Source: Lachnoclostridium sp. UBA933 | GTDB lineage: Bacteria; Bacillota; Clostridia; Lachnospirales; Lachnospiraceae | NCBI GenBank assembly: GCA_002293545.1 | Contig: DBDL01000206.1 | Coordinates: 7,564 to 14,717, forward strand | Direction of reading: 5' to 3' | Length of the DNA stretch: 7,154 nucleotides | Shown here: in pieces, positions 1-6,741 of the stretch | Numbering within the stretch: the first letter of the stretch is position 1 | Layout of the letters: each line of letters starts with the position of its first letter | The notes under the pieces: generated by a model | What the model was told of the DNA's origin: nothing | Databases searched by the model: none | What the model saw: only the letters and a program-made list of their open reading frames with translations | Program-made: the position numbers and the translations under genes

Positions 1-142
1 ATTCATATACCGCGTATGCAAAAACAACCCCGAATGCTCTTTTTTCTTTATCACAATAGAGCTTCCCAAAGAACCACGCAAAACTGATACCGCGAAGCAG
101 CATCTCTGCTGCTAATATAATGTCATATGGTATTCGACTCAT
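1..142 (-). CDS. Partial CDS, N-terminal 47 residues of an unrecognised, probably membrane-associated protein
   Basis: This reading frame is open from an ATG at 142-140 to the left window edge (47 codons plus one base), so the C-terminal part is missing. An in-frame TAA lies 51 bases upstream and no other common start codon falls between, so the ATG is well supported. A purine-rich GAGAAAGGA sits about 9 bases before it. The product begins MSRIPYDIILAAEMLLRGIS. It has a hydrophobic stretch at about residues 7-26, a short charged segment (CDKEKR, 30-35), then a second hydrophobic stretch starting near residue 37. That pattern suggests the first loops of a multi-pass membrane protein, but too little is present for a family call. 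It lies 92 bases downstream of ppk on the same strand with no terminator between, so it could be the third gene of the polyphosphate operon. The frame and start are fairly secure; the function is unknown. Confidence 0.6.
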   Translation of the reverse strand, partial: MSRIPYDIILAAEMLLRGISFAWFFGKLYCDKEKRAFGVVFAYAVYE

Positions 143-234
143 ACCCGCCGTCCTTTCTCTCTCGATACAAAGCCTGTTTTAAATTACATCGGCATGAAAT
201 AACAGCAATCAAAGAAGTAAGATTCCCCAAAGCA

Positions 235-2349
235 TCAATCCGGCAGATTACGACTGACAGTCGGTTTAAAGATTCGATTTTCTACATCCGTAGAGTCCCG
301 GCTTTTTAATGGTTCTGCAACTTCATTCATAAAATATTGCTGTGAGTTGCAGGATACCTTCCCGCGGCGGTCTACCTTTTCATAAGTGCCGTCTGGTTTC
401 ATAATATGAGCTTTTTCCGTGTCTGACAGTTGGATATCCAGAATATGTTTTACTTCCTGTTTTAAATCATTGTCTTCTACGGGAAACATAATTTCTACCC
501 GGCGGTGCAGGTTTCTCGGCATCCAGTCGGCACTTCCCATATAGATTTCTTCGCTTCCCCCGTTTGCAAAATAAAAAATCCGGGAATGCTCCAAAAATGT
601 GCCGATAATGGAACGGACATGAATATTCTCGCTTAGATTCTTAACTCCGGCGCGCAGGCAGCATATACCGCGGATGATCAAATCAATTTTCACCCCCGCT
701 TTTCCTGCGGAATATAAGGCTTCAATAATATCCGGATCACAAAGTGAGTTCATTTTGGCAATGATTTCTGCCGGCTTTCCGTTTTCGGCGTTTTCCCGCT
801 CCCGTTTTATCAAGGAAAGGAACTTGTTATTCAGCCAAATCGGAGCAAGTGACAACCGGTTCCACATAAGCGGCTCCGAATAACCGGACAGCATATTAAA
901 GACAGCGGTGGCGTCCTCTCCGTAAGGCCGCTTGCAGGTGAACAGTCCCATATCCGTATAAAGCTTTGCGGTAGAGTCATTGTAATTTCCGGTTCCCAAG
1001 TGGACATAACGGCGGATGCCGTCTTCTTCTTTCCGTACGACCAGTGTAATCTTGCTGTGCGTTTTCAGTCCGACAAGACCATATATTACATGACGGCCGG
1101 ACTGTTCCAGTTTTTTTGCCCAGACAATATTGTTTTCCTCATCAAAGCGGGCTTTCAATTCGACCAGTACGGAAACCTGCTTTCCGTTTTCAGCGGCTCC
1201 GGCAAGCGATGAAATGATAGGGGAATTACTGCTGACGCGGTACAGTGTCTGCTTGATTGCCAGTACATTTTCATCTTTTGCCGCCGTTTGGATAAAATCA
1301 ATCACCGGATCAAAGGATTCATACGGATGATGGAGCAAAATATCCTTCGCCCGGATTTGCTCAAACAAATCCTGCTCCGGATCAATCCCTTCCGGCTGCC
1401 TCGGATGATAACGCTTTTCTTTTAAATTCTCAAAGTGATCCATACCATATAGCTTCATCAGGAACGTCAGGTCAAGAGGACCGTTTATCTTAAAAATATC
1501 TTCTTCCCCAACGACCAATTCCCGTTTCAGTATTTTCAGCAGGCGTTTATCCGTACTGTCTTCCACTTCCAAACGGATTGCTTCACCCCATTGACGTTTT
1601 TTCAGTTGTTTTTCGATTTCGACAAGCAAATCGGAAGCATCGTCTTCATCAATGGTCAAATCCGCATTCCTCATAATGCGGTACGGACTGGCACACAAAA
1701 CCTTATAGTTTAAAAATAAGTTGCTGATATTTTTCTCAATGATTTGTTCCAACAGGATGATTGTCGTTTTCTCCGGAGAATCCGAGGGGATCGGTATGAT
1801 TCTCGGCAATCCGGAAGGAACCTGAACAGTGGCAAAATCAATTTTGTCCTTTCGTTTTTTATCACTTATCAGCGCACCAATGTTTAAGCTTTTATTTTGA
1901 ATCAAGGGAAACGGCCGGGAGGAATCCACAGCCATAGGCGTCAGTACCGGATAGACTTCTCTGTTGAAATAATCATCAACATAGTTTATTTGTTGCTTAG
2001 ATAATTTTTCATATTCTGTAATAATCTCTAATTTATTTTGTTTCAATGCTGGCAAAAAGGAACGGTTATACGTATTATATTGGACAGCTATCAAATCGTG
2101 AGTTTTTGTTGATATCTTTTCCAGTTGTTCCTTGGGATTTAAGCCCGAAAAATCCTTTTTGGTATATTCCGCATTGACCATTTCTTTTAAAGAAGCAACA
2201 CGTATCATAAAAAATTCATCCAGGTTAGACGCGGTAATGCTTAAAAATTTAAGTCTTTCAAACAGAGGGATGGTCTTATCCCTTGCCTCGTATAAGACAC
2301 GGCAATTAAAATCCAGCCAACTGAGCTCACGGTTATAAAACTTATCCAT
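235..2349 (-). CDS. ppk: Polyphosphate kinase 1 (Ppk1)
   Basis: Ppk1 reversibly transfers the terminal phosphate of ATP to a growing inorganic polyphosphate chain, through a phosphohistidine intermediate. The 704-residue product is the usual family length and looks complete. The N-terminal domain opens with the signature NRELSWLDFN (residues 6-15) and SNLDEFFMIRV (41-51). The two C-terminal phospholipase D-like halves carry the histidine motifs GLKTHSKITLVVRKE (His431, matching the phosphorylated His435 of the E. coli enzyme) and FLEHSRIFYF (His588, matching His592). YVHLGTGNYND (448-458) and YMGSADWMPRNL (603-614) are also typical of the family. The ATG at 2349 places the conserved N-terminus at once and follows AGAGAGG by about 9 bases. 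The gene overlaps the end of ppx by 8 bases, so it is almost certainly co-transcribed and possibly translationally coupled. The last 40 or so residues are polar and not recognisable. No active-site residue appears lost. Confidence 0.97.
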   Translation of the reverse strand: MDKFYNRELSWLDFNCRVLYEARDKTIPLFERLKFLSITASNLDEFFMIRVASLKEMVNAEYTKKDFSGLNPKEQLEKISTKTHDLIAVQYNTYNRSFLPALKQNKLEIITEYEKLSKQQINYVDDYFNREVYPVLTPMAVDSSRPFPLIQNKSLNIGALISDKKRKDKIDFATVQVPSGLPRIIPIPSDSPEKTTIILLEQIIEKNISNLFLNYKVLCASPYRIMRNADLTIDEDDASDLLVEIEKQLKKRQWGEAIRLEVEDSTDKRLLKILKRELVVGEEDIFKINGPLDLTFLMKLYGMDHFENLKEKRYHPRQPEGIDPEQDLFEQIRAKDILLHHPYESFDPVIDFIQTAAKDENVLAIKQTLYRVSSNSPIISSLAGAAENGKQVSVLVELKARFDEENNIVWAKKLEQSGRHVIYGLVGLKTHSKITLVVRKEEDGIRRYVHLGTGNYNDSTAKLYTDMGLFTCKRPYGEDATAVFNMLSGYSEPLMWNRLSLAPIWLNNKFLSLIKRERENAENGKPAEIIAKMNSLCDPDIIEALYSAGKAGVKIDLIIRGICCLRAGVKNLSENIHVRSIIGTFLEHSRIFYFANGGSEEIYMGSADWMPRNLHRRVEIMFPVEDNDLKQEVKHILDIQLSDTEKAHIMKPDGTYEKVDRRGKVSCNSQQYFMNEVAEPLKSRDSTDVENRIFKPTVSRNLPD

Positions 2350-3862
2350 TCTTGATACCTCTCTTTAATTTTAATCTGGGGCGAATGCCGAATGTTTCCT
2401 CAAAAATGTCGGCTTTGCTTTGAAACAGTCCCATCTCTAAAGTGATGTCCTTTGTCGTATTTGCCACGATAAAAAGTTCGTCCTCTTTCAGGGTGACACG
2501 GACAGAAGAAATCTTTTGCTTATGGCTTTTATCCAATATATTTGCAATTTTAAGGATTGCGCAGAGTTTTACTGTCGTAATGTATTGTTCTTTATCCAAG
2601 ACGGCAGCCAGCAATTCATATTCCGGAAAATGCTTTGAATTATAACGGACCATGTTTGCCACCATAATCTGTTCGTTTTTGGAAAGTCCGATCAGTTCTG
2701 CCGCCATAATAATCCGGTAGGAGTTTTCCCTCGTTTGATTAATATTCACAAATGCCCCGCAGCTATGCAAAATGATACCGATCTGAAGAAGCAAACGTTC
2801 TCTGACACCCATCCCGTGCAGCTTTCGGATCCGGTCAAAAATCTCCATCGCAAGATACTTGACATTTTCGATATGCGAAAGGGAAACCCGATATTTTTTT
2901 GCCAGATTCAATGCGGAGCTGATCATATCCTCCGGAAAGTCATGTGTGGTTTTCCCTCGTTTGGAAGCGGGCAGTCTTGCCCGTTTTTCGGCATATTCAG
3001 CCGCCATGCTGTCACAGAGGTCAATTTCCGATAAATAGACGCTTTCGCTTTTTGTATAAGCAAAAATCCGCCCGTACAGCACGGTCAGAGGCAGAAGCAG
3101 CGCCGCCATTTCCGGAGGAAGTTTTACTTTCCGGAATTCCTTGGTGGTGAGGAATCCGGAATTTGCCGTCTTTCTTTGAAAAAATAATCCTTTCAAATCC
3201 TGTATCAAATCTCCCGCCGCAATAATATGTTTAATACTTTTATCTTCCAGATACAAATGATATAATGTTGCAAGGTCTTTTTCGATATATTCCGCAATGA
3301 TGTCTGCATAATTATAAGATTCCGGCTCCAATTCATGCAGTTTTTCATGCAGCCTGGCAAATCCCAGTCTGAGGTTTTCCGTAAAAGAAAGAGTACCGTT
3401 TTCAAACAATGAAAACTGAACGCTGCCTGCGCCGGAATCCACGACCAAAGCCCCCTGCTCCACTAATTTATCAAAATCGGGTTCCTTTAAGGCAATTGCT
3501 TTATACCGCAGAAAACGCTGCTCGCTGTTACTTAAAATTTTCACCTTCAAACCTGTTTGGAATTTTATCTGATCGAGAATAAGCGGATTATTTTTTGCTT
3601 CACGCAATGCGCTTGTCGCATAAGCACTGTAAGCCGCCGTATCATATTCTTTCATCATAAGTGAAAAATCAGATAATACCGCACACAGTTCCATGATCGT
3701 TTTATGTGAGATAACACCGTAATGATAGGTTTCAGCACCCAATAACACCTTATGCCTGACATGTGAAATCTCGCGGATACCGGTTTGTTTGGACAATTCA
3801 TAGATTTTCATGGATAGTCCGCTTGAGCCGACATCAATGGCAGCAAAAGTTATAACAGACAT
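2342..3862 (-). CDS. ppx: Exopolyphosphatase, Ppx/GppA family with C-terminal HD-like domain
   Basis: Members of this family hydrolyse terminal phosphates from polyphosphate and/or the 5'-phosphate of pppGpp. The 506-residue product has the long form of the family. An actin-fold ATPase-like part fills about residues 1-285: phosphate-1 loop AAIDVGSSG (7-15), YATSALREAKN (81-91), LSNSEQRFLRY (110-120, with Glu114 at the expected catalytic position) and phosphate-2 loop VVDSGAGSVQ (140-149). A helical HD-like domain fills about 310-445, with ILHSCGAFVN (364-373) and MVRYNSKH (404-411). Two positions differ from the E. coli-type consensus: the phosphate-2 loop ends in Gln where DIGGGSTE has Glu, and the HD aspartate is Ser367. 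The ATG at 3862 follows a perfect AGGAGG by 4 bases. The gene heads the ppx-ppk operon. Genomic pairing with ppk favours polyphosphate over pppGpp as substrate, but that is inference. Confidence 0.93.
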   Translation of the reverse strand: MSVITFAAIDVGSSGLSMKIYELSKQTGIREISHVRHKVLLGAETYHYGVISHKTIMELCAVLSDFSLMMKEYDTAAYSAYATSALREAKNNPLILDQIKFQTGLKVKILSNSEQRFLRYKAIALKEPDFDKLVEQGALVVDSGAGSVQFSLFENGTLSFTENLRLGFARLHEKLHELEPESYNYADIIAEYIEKDLATLYHLYLEDKSIKHIIAAGDLIQDLKGLFFQRKTANSGFLTTKEFRKVKLPPEMAALLLPLTVLYGRIFAYTKSESVYLSEIDLCDSMAAEYAEKRARLPASKRGKTTHDFPEDMISSALNLAKKYRVSLSHIENVKYLAMEIFDRIRKLHGMGVRERLLLQIGIILHSCGAFVNINQTRENSYRIIMAAELIGLSKNEQIMVANMVRYNSKHFPEYELLAAVLDKEQYITTVKLCAILKIANILDKSHKQKISSVRVTLKEDELFIVANTTKDITLEMGLFQSKADIFEETFGIRPRLKLKRGIKNG

Positions 3863-3886
3863 AGTCCCTCCTAGTAACCGTTCATA

Positions 3887-3916
3887 ATAATAATATCATT
3901 TTACTATGAACTTCAA
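3887..3916 (-). promoter_or_regulatory. Candidate sigma-A promoter of the ppx-ppk operon
   Basis: On the minus strand TTGAAG (3916-3911) is followed after 18 bases by TATTAT (3892-3887). This predicts a start near 3880 and a leader of under 20 bases before the AGGAGG ribosome binding site (3872-3867). The -35 matches four of six consensus positions. The AT-rich surroundings offer alternative -10 registers, so the exact hexamers are uncertain. I see no clear PhoB/PhoP-type direct repeats here. Confidence 0.45.
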
Positions 3917-3945
3917 AAAAACTCTAGTGTAATTTCAGAAATTTT

Positions 3946-3954
3946 TGGTATAAT
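3946..3954 (+). promoter_or_regulatory. Candidate extended -10 promoter of queA
   Basis: A perfect TATAAT (3949-3954) is preceded by TGG, the TGn extended -10 element. No good -35 hexamer is visible at 17-18 bases upstream, which is tolerable for an extended -10 promoter. The predicted start near 3961 would give a leader of about 90 bases containing the hairpin at 3979-4001. It is divergent from the ppx promoter, with the two -10 elements about 57 bases apart. Confidence 0.6.
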
Positions 3955-3971
3955 TGATTTGTTACGGATAT

Positions 3972-4001
3972 AAAAAAACGGCTGACTGAAAAACGCAGCC
4001 G
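3972..4001 (-). terminator. Terminator-like hairpin on the minus strand, inside the queA leader
   Basis: CGGCTG (3979-3984) pairs perfectly with CAGCCG (3996-4001) around an 11-base loop. Immediately left of the stem are seven A residues (3972-3978), which read as TTTTTTT on the minus strand. Read leftward, this is the form of an intrinsic terminator: GC-rich stem followed directly by a T-tract. No minus-strand gene lies upstream of it within queA, so what it would terminate is unclear. On the plus strand it is simply a hairpin about 20 bases into the queA leader. The structure is directly visible; the role is inferred. Confidence 0.45.
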
Positions 4002-4051
4002 CGAGATAAATGCTTTCTAAATTGAAATAACAGGAAAAGGAACAAACGAAT

Positions 4052-5077
4052 ATGAAAACCAGTGATTTTACCTTTCATTTACCTCCCGACCAAATTGCAC
4101 AGGACCCTTTAAAAGACCGCAGCGCCTCAAGGCTTTTAGTCTTGGACAAAGACAGCGGAGAATTGTCGCACCATACGTTTACGGATATCATCTCTTTTTT
4201 GCGCCCCGGCGACTGTCTTGTGCGGAATAATACAAAAGTAATCCCTGCGAGGCTGTACGGAACCAAAGAAGACAGCGGCGCCCGAATTGAAGTGCTGCTC
4301 TTAAAGCGTATACAAGATAACACATGGGAATCATTAGTGAAACCGGGCAGGAAAGCGAAAACCGGAACAAAAATCCGTTTCGGAGAGGGAACACTTCTGG
4401 GGGAGGTTACCGGCATCGGAGAAGACGGGAATCGCCTGATCCGGTTTACTTATCAGGGGATTTTTGAGGAAGTGCTTGATTCCATCGGCAATATGCCTCT
4501 CCCCCCTTATATTTCACATGCCTTGAAAGACAAAAACCGTTACCAAACAGTATATGCGGAACAAAACGGATCCGCTGCCGCTCCTACCGCCGGTCTTCAC
4601 TTTACCGAAGGATTATTAAAAGCTATTGAGGACAGCGGGGTAACGATCGCCAATATTACTTTACATGTCGGTCTTGGCACGTTTCGTCCGGTAAAAGTTC
4701 CGGATGTGACCAAACATCATATGCATTCGGAACATTATCAGATATTGCAGGAAGAAGCGGATAAAATTAATTTGTGTAAGAAAAACGGGGGCAGGATTAT
4801 ATGCGTCGGTACGACAAGCTGCCGGACAATTGAATCCGCTACCGATGAAAACGGGATACTGCCGGCAGGTGAAGGGGATACGGATATCTTCATTTATCCG
4901 GGCTATTCCTTTCAAGTCATGGATGCCCTAATCACAAATTTCCATTTACCAGAATCAACATTACTGATGCTTGTATCCGCATTTGCCGGGAAAGAAAATA
5001 TCCTGCGTGCATACAAAACGGCAGTAAGGGAACAGTATCGGTTTTTTAGTTTCGGAGATGCGATGCTCCTATTATAA
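4052..5077 (+). CDS. queA: S-adenosylmethionine:tRNA ribosyltransferase-isomerase (QueA)
   Basis: QueA transfers and isomerises the ribosyl moiety of S-adenosylmethionine onto 7-aminomethyl-7-deazaguanine at position 34 of GUN tRNAs, giving epoxyqueuosine in the queuosine pathway. It is cytoplasmic and acts on tRNA. The 341 residues are the normal full length. Family motifs run in order: [10 protein letters not shown] (8-17) with SRLLVL (26-31), [10 protein letters not shown] (59-68), NMPLPPYI (147-154), RYQTVYA then [13 protein letters not shown] (163-185), VGLGTFRPV (206-214), HMHSEHY (223-229), [10 protein letters not shown] (253-262), [18 protein letters not shown] (283-300) followed by [10 protein letters not shown] (302-311), and [10 protein letters not shown] (329-338). 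The ATG at 4052 follows AAAAGGA by about 10 bases and starts right at the conserved N-terminus. No other queuosine gene is in the window. The C-terminus runs into an AT-rich region with no obvious terminator. Confidence 0.98.
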   Translation: MKTSDFTFHLPPDQIAQDPLKDRSASRLLVLDKDSGELSHHTFTDIISFLRPGDCLVRNNTKVIPARLYGTKEDSGARIEVLLLKRIQDNTWESLVKPGRKAKTGTKIRFGEGTLLGEVTGIGEDGNRLIRFTYQGIFEEVLDSIGNMPLPPYISHALKDKNRYQTVYAEQNGSAAAPTAGLHFTEGLLKAIEDSGVTIANITLHVGLGTFRPVKVPDVTKHHMHSEHYQILQEEADKINLCKKNGGRIICVGTTSCRTIESATDENGILPAGEGDTDIFIYPGYSFQVMDALITNFHLPESTLLMLVSAFAGKENILRAYKTAVREQYRFFSFGDAMLLL

Positions 5078-5148
5078 TCCATTATTTTGCTTTCATAATT
5101 TACTTTGATTTACATATTCTGCGTTGTGACTATTAAATAAAAAAAATA

Positions 5149-5177
5149 TTGCAATTTATTGTCGATTAATATATAAT
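5149..5177 (+). promoter_or_regulatory. Promoter of the two-gene unknown cassette
   Basis: TTGCAA (5149-5154) is separated by exactly 17 bases from a perfect TATAAT (5172-5177), a good housekeeping sigma-A-type promoter. Transcription would start near 5184, leaving a leader of about 53 bases before the ATG at 5237. It lies 72-100 bases after the queA stop. The cassette can therefore be expressed independently of queA, although read-through from queA is not excluded. Confidence 0.6.
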
Positions 5178-5194
5178 TATTACTTAAGATAATT
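5175..5194 (+). promoter_or_regulatory. Inverted repeat over the start site, possible operator
   Basis: AATTAT (5175-5180) and ATAATT (5189-5194) form a perfect 6-base inverted repeat around an 8-base centre that contains the palindrome CTTAAG. It overlaps the last part of the -10 element and the predicted start site, where a repressor would act. All bases are A or T apart from the centre, so a chance match in this AT-rich stretch is quite possible. Confidence 0.2.
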
Positions 5195-5236
5195 CTTTAA
5201 ATTTCAACAAAATCAGAACAGAAAGGATTAAGACAA

Positions 5237-5455
5237 ATGAATATGTTTTCAAATGGAACTGCTACAGTAAGTTTAAGAGAGTTAAGCATTACAAATGACA
5301 TCACTCTGGAAGAAATCGAAAATCCCGATGAATTGTTACGTCAGCATGGAAGTGAAAATGATTATTTAAACGATAGTGATTTATCGGGTGCTTTCCAAAA
5401 TGTGAAAGACAAATATGAGAAAATTTCAGAAGAAAAGGGCGTGAAAAAATGTTGA
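5237..5455 (+). CDS. Small acidic hypothetical protein, first gene of the cassette
   Basis: I do not recognise this 72-residue protein. It has 15 acidic against 8 Arg/Lys residues, and the charge is uneven: the middle (about residues 21-50) is strongly acidic and the last 16 residues are mixed, ending in KGVKKC. There is no signal peptide, membrane segment or cysteine pair; the only cysteine is the last residue. The segment around residues 12-36 (SLRELSITNDITLEEI onward) and the C-terminal 52-68 could form helices. The ATG follows GAAAGGA by 9 bases and lies about 53 bases downstream of a good promoter. The last 7 bases overlap the start of the 210-residue gene, so the two are likely translated together. 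A small acidic protein before a larger partner recalls antitoxin-toxin or regulator-effector pairs, but no motif supports either. Coding status is supported by the signals and the overlap; function is unknown. Confidence 0.75.
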   Translation: MNMFSNGTATVSLRELSITNDITLEEIENPDELLRQHGSENDYLNDSDLSGAFQNVKDKYEKISEEKGVKKC

Positions 5456-6081
5456 TGAACAAGTTAATAGCAGAAGCTACCTCAAACAAACTCGGTTGGG
5501 AATATCAATTTTTAGAATTTTTTGAAGAGAGATTTCATGAATATAAAAAGTACGACGAATTTGATATCCTGTATTTCAACAAGGATGATTTTAGAATCCG
5601 TTTTGTAAATAAATATAATGACCACGTAAACCTGCTTAAGAAAACGGTTTCTGTAATTGACAGACATAAAAGAATTGCGCTGTTGACAAAAGCATTTCTG
5701 GATATTTCACCATTTTTTGTAGATACCATGAAAGCGGCAGACCATGTTAGAAAAAATGACAAAATACCTCGTTTTCTTATGTATCCTAATGAATGTATTG
5801 CCATATTGATCTGTGAAGTAATCCTGACGCAGCACCGCAGACTGCTCCATAACGATAAAAATTATGTATTTAATTTCCCTGAAAACGTTTACATTTATAC
5901 GGATGACGAAACAAAATGTACATACGAATATGAGTTGTTTTTACTGTATCACCAATATCTCAGTAACCGCAGCCGAATGAAAGAGCAATTTTCAGTAACT
6001 CTGCTGTCTAATCTGTATTTTACACTGGAAATGTCTTATGATATTGCGTTGAAGTCGTCCGGAGATGCTTATTATTCGTAA
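5449..6081 (+). CDS. Hypothetical protein of 210 residues, second gene of the cassette
   Basis: I do not recognise this protein. It is probably soluble: the hydrophobic stretches (for example residues 116-126, AILICEVIL region) are too short or interrupted for a clear membrane segment, and there is no signal peptide. It looks mostly helical and is unusually rich in Tyr and Phe (FLEFFEERFHEYKKYDEF at 21-38, DEFDILYFNKDDFRIRF at 36-52). There are His-containing patches at residues 72-75 (RHKR) and 129-134 (HRRLLH). No nucleotide-binding, nuclease or helix-turn-helix signature is visible. The ATG at 5449 is preferred over the ATG at 5455 because an AAAAGGG lies about 9 bases before it. The start overlaps the stop of the 72-residue gene by 7 bases. 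A strong terminator follows 53 bases after the stop, so this gene closes the transcript. An accessory or defence-type role is possible but unsupported by any motif. Confidence 0.85.
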   Translation: MLMNKLIAEATSNKLGWEYQFLEFFEERFHEYKKYDEFDILYFNKDDFRIRFVNKYNDHVNLLKKTVSVIDRHKRIALLTKAFLDISPFFVDTMKAADHVRKNDKIPRFLMYPNECIAILICEVILTQHRRLLHNDKNYVFNFPENVYIYTDDETKCTYEYELFLLYHQYLSNRSRMKEQFSVTLLSNLYFTLEMSYDIALKSSGDAYYS

Positions 6082-6134
6082 TATGGTTTTGAAATATTAT
6101 GTGTTTGCTGTTAAAAATTTGAATTTACGCTTAT

Positions 6135-6172
6135 GCCCAACCCCATGTTCATACAAATGGGGTTGGGCTTTT
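6135..6172 (+). terminator. Rho-independent terminator of the two-gene cassette
   Basis: GCCCAACCCCAT (6135-6146) and ATGGGGTTGGGC (6157-6168) form a perfect 12-bp stem with a 10-base loop, followed at once by TTTT and a T-rich stretch. On the minus strand the stem is followed by ATAAGCG rather than T residues, so it should stop only plus-strand transcription. It lies 53 bases after the stop of the 210-residue gene. Confidence 0.92.
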
Positions 6173-6303
6173 CATCTTTAAGACGTGCAGGAAAATAAAC
6201 TTACTCCATGAAAGGCTTTCACTGCATTTCAGATAGTAAATATTTTACATGTTTTTTAGGAAATACCCCTATATTTCACAAAATACACCCAATACGACCG
6301 TGT
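6173..6303. other. Convergent intergenic stretch without a recognised gene
   Basis: This stretch separates the plus-strand terminator from the stop of the minus-strand membrane protein gene. It contains a short palindrome TGAAAGGCTTTCA (6209-6221) and a weak all-AT hairpin GAAATA/TATTTC (6260-6277). Neither is followed by a T-tract on the minus strand, so I see no convincing terminator for the membrane protein gene. No open frame with a ribosome binding site is evident. Confidence 0.5.
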
Positions 6304-6741
6304 TTACTTCGGATCATGTGATTTCTTTTTCTCTAAATGATTTCTTTTCCAAGGTAAATAGACCAATACTATACTGTATATTATCAGGGCAATTATAGTA
6401 AATATGATTTTGGTAATTATCATAATTATAATGATACCTTGAGTTTCTATATCATCTACAAACTCAAAATCTGTTGTATAATGATACATAATTATATTCA
6501 AAACAAAACACGTGTAGTCATTTAATAATGCCAATACAAATGCAAATATCTTATTCCGTTTTGAGAGAAGATAAGACCAATATAATAACAATGGAAAAAA
6601 TATAACACACATATAGTCGAAGATATAATAAATAAAAAAAGAGTTCTCATTTTCTCCAAACACTATTTCCAATATAATAAAAAGAGTAGTTATTATCAAT
6701 GTTATAAAACTAATAAAATAGCATATTTTTTGTTTATCCAT
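6304..6741 (-). CDS. Hypothetical integral membrane protein with four predicted helices
   Basis: I do not recognise this 145-residue protein. Four long hydrophobic segments are visible at about residues 7-28, 35-58, 64-87 and 102-129. The loops follow the positive-inside rule. GENENS after helix 1 and the acidic DFEFVDDIET after helix 3 would face outside. SKRNK between helices 2 and 3 and the basic tail WKRNHLEKKKSHDPK would face the cytoplasm. This gives an N-in, C-in topology. The composition (many Ile, Phe and Tyr) is that of a small orphan membrane protein, and no transporter signature is visible. The ATG at 6741 follows AAAAAGGA by 8 bases. The gene lies 70 bases downstream of folD on the same strand with neither a clear terminator nor a clear promoter between, so it may be transcribed from folD. 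Its coding region is very AT-rich: 15 G+C in the 60 bases 6361-6420. Confidence 0.8.
   Translation of the reverse strand: MDKQKICYFISFITLIITTLFIILEIVFGENENSFFIYYIFDYMCVIFFPLLLYWSYLLSKRNKIFAFVLALLNDYTCFVLNIIMYHYTTDFEFVDDIETQGIIIIMIITKIIFTIIALIIYSIVLVYLPWKRNHLEKKKSHDPK

Noticed and set aside
120..234. A short minus-strand frame between ppk and the next gene (TTG start, about 35 residues, ending just inside the next gene)
   Set aside because: The C-terminal residues look somewhat coding-like and the stop overlaps the next start. However, there is no ATG, no ribosome binding site before the TTG, and no recognisable product.
2735..3150. Plus-strand open frames of 70-100 residues inside ppx and ppk
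   Set aside because: They are shadows of the well-supported minus-strand genes. They lack ribosome binding sites, and their products show no family features.
3961..4051. A preQ1 riboswitch in the queA leader
   Set aside because: The leader has a hairpin, but I do not see the preQ1 class I arrangement of a short C-rich-loop hairpin followed by an A-rich tail and a terminator or sequestered ribosome binding site. The A-tract lies before the stem, and no plus-strand terminator follows.
4075..4416. A 113-residue minus-strand frame inside queA
   Set aside because: It lies wholly opposite strongly conserved queA codons, has no recognisable product and no clear upstream signals. It would matter only if antisense RNA were found there.
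6260..6277. Hairpin GAAATA/TATTTC as a terminator for the membrane protein gene
   Set aside because: The stem is all A-T apart from the outer pair and is followed on the minus strand by CTAAAAAACATG rather than a T-tract, so it should not terminate transcription.
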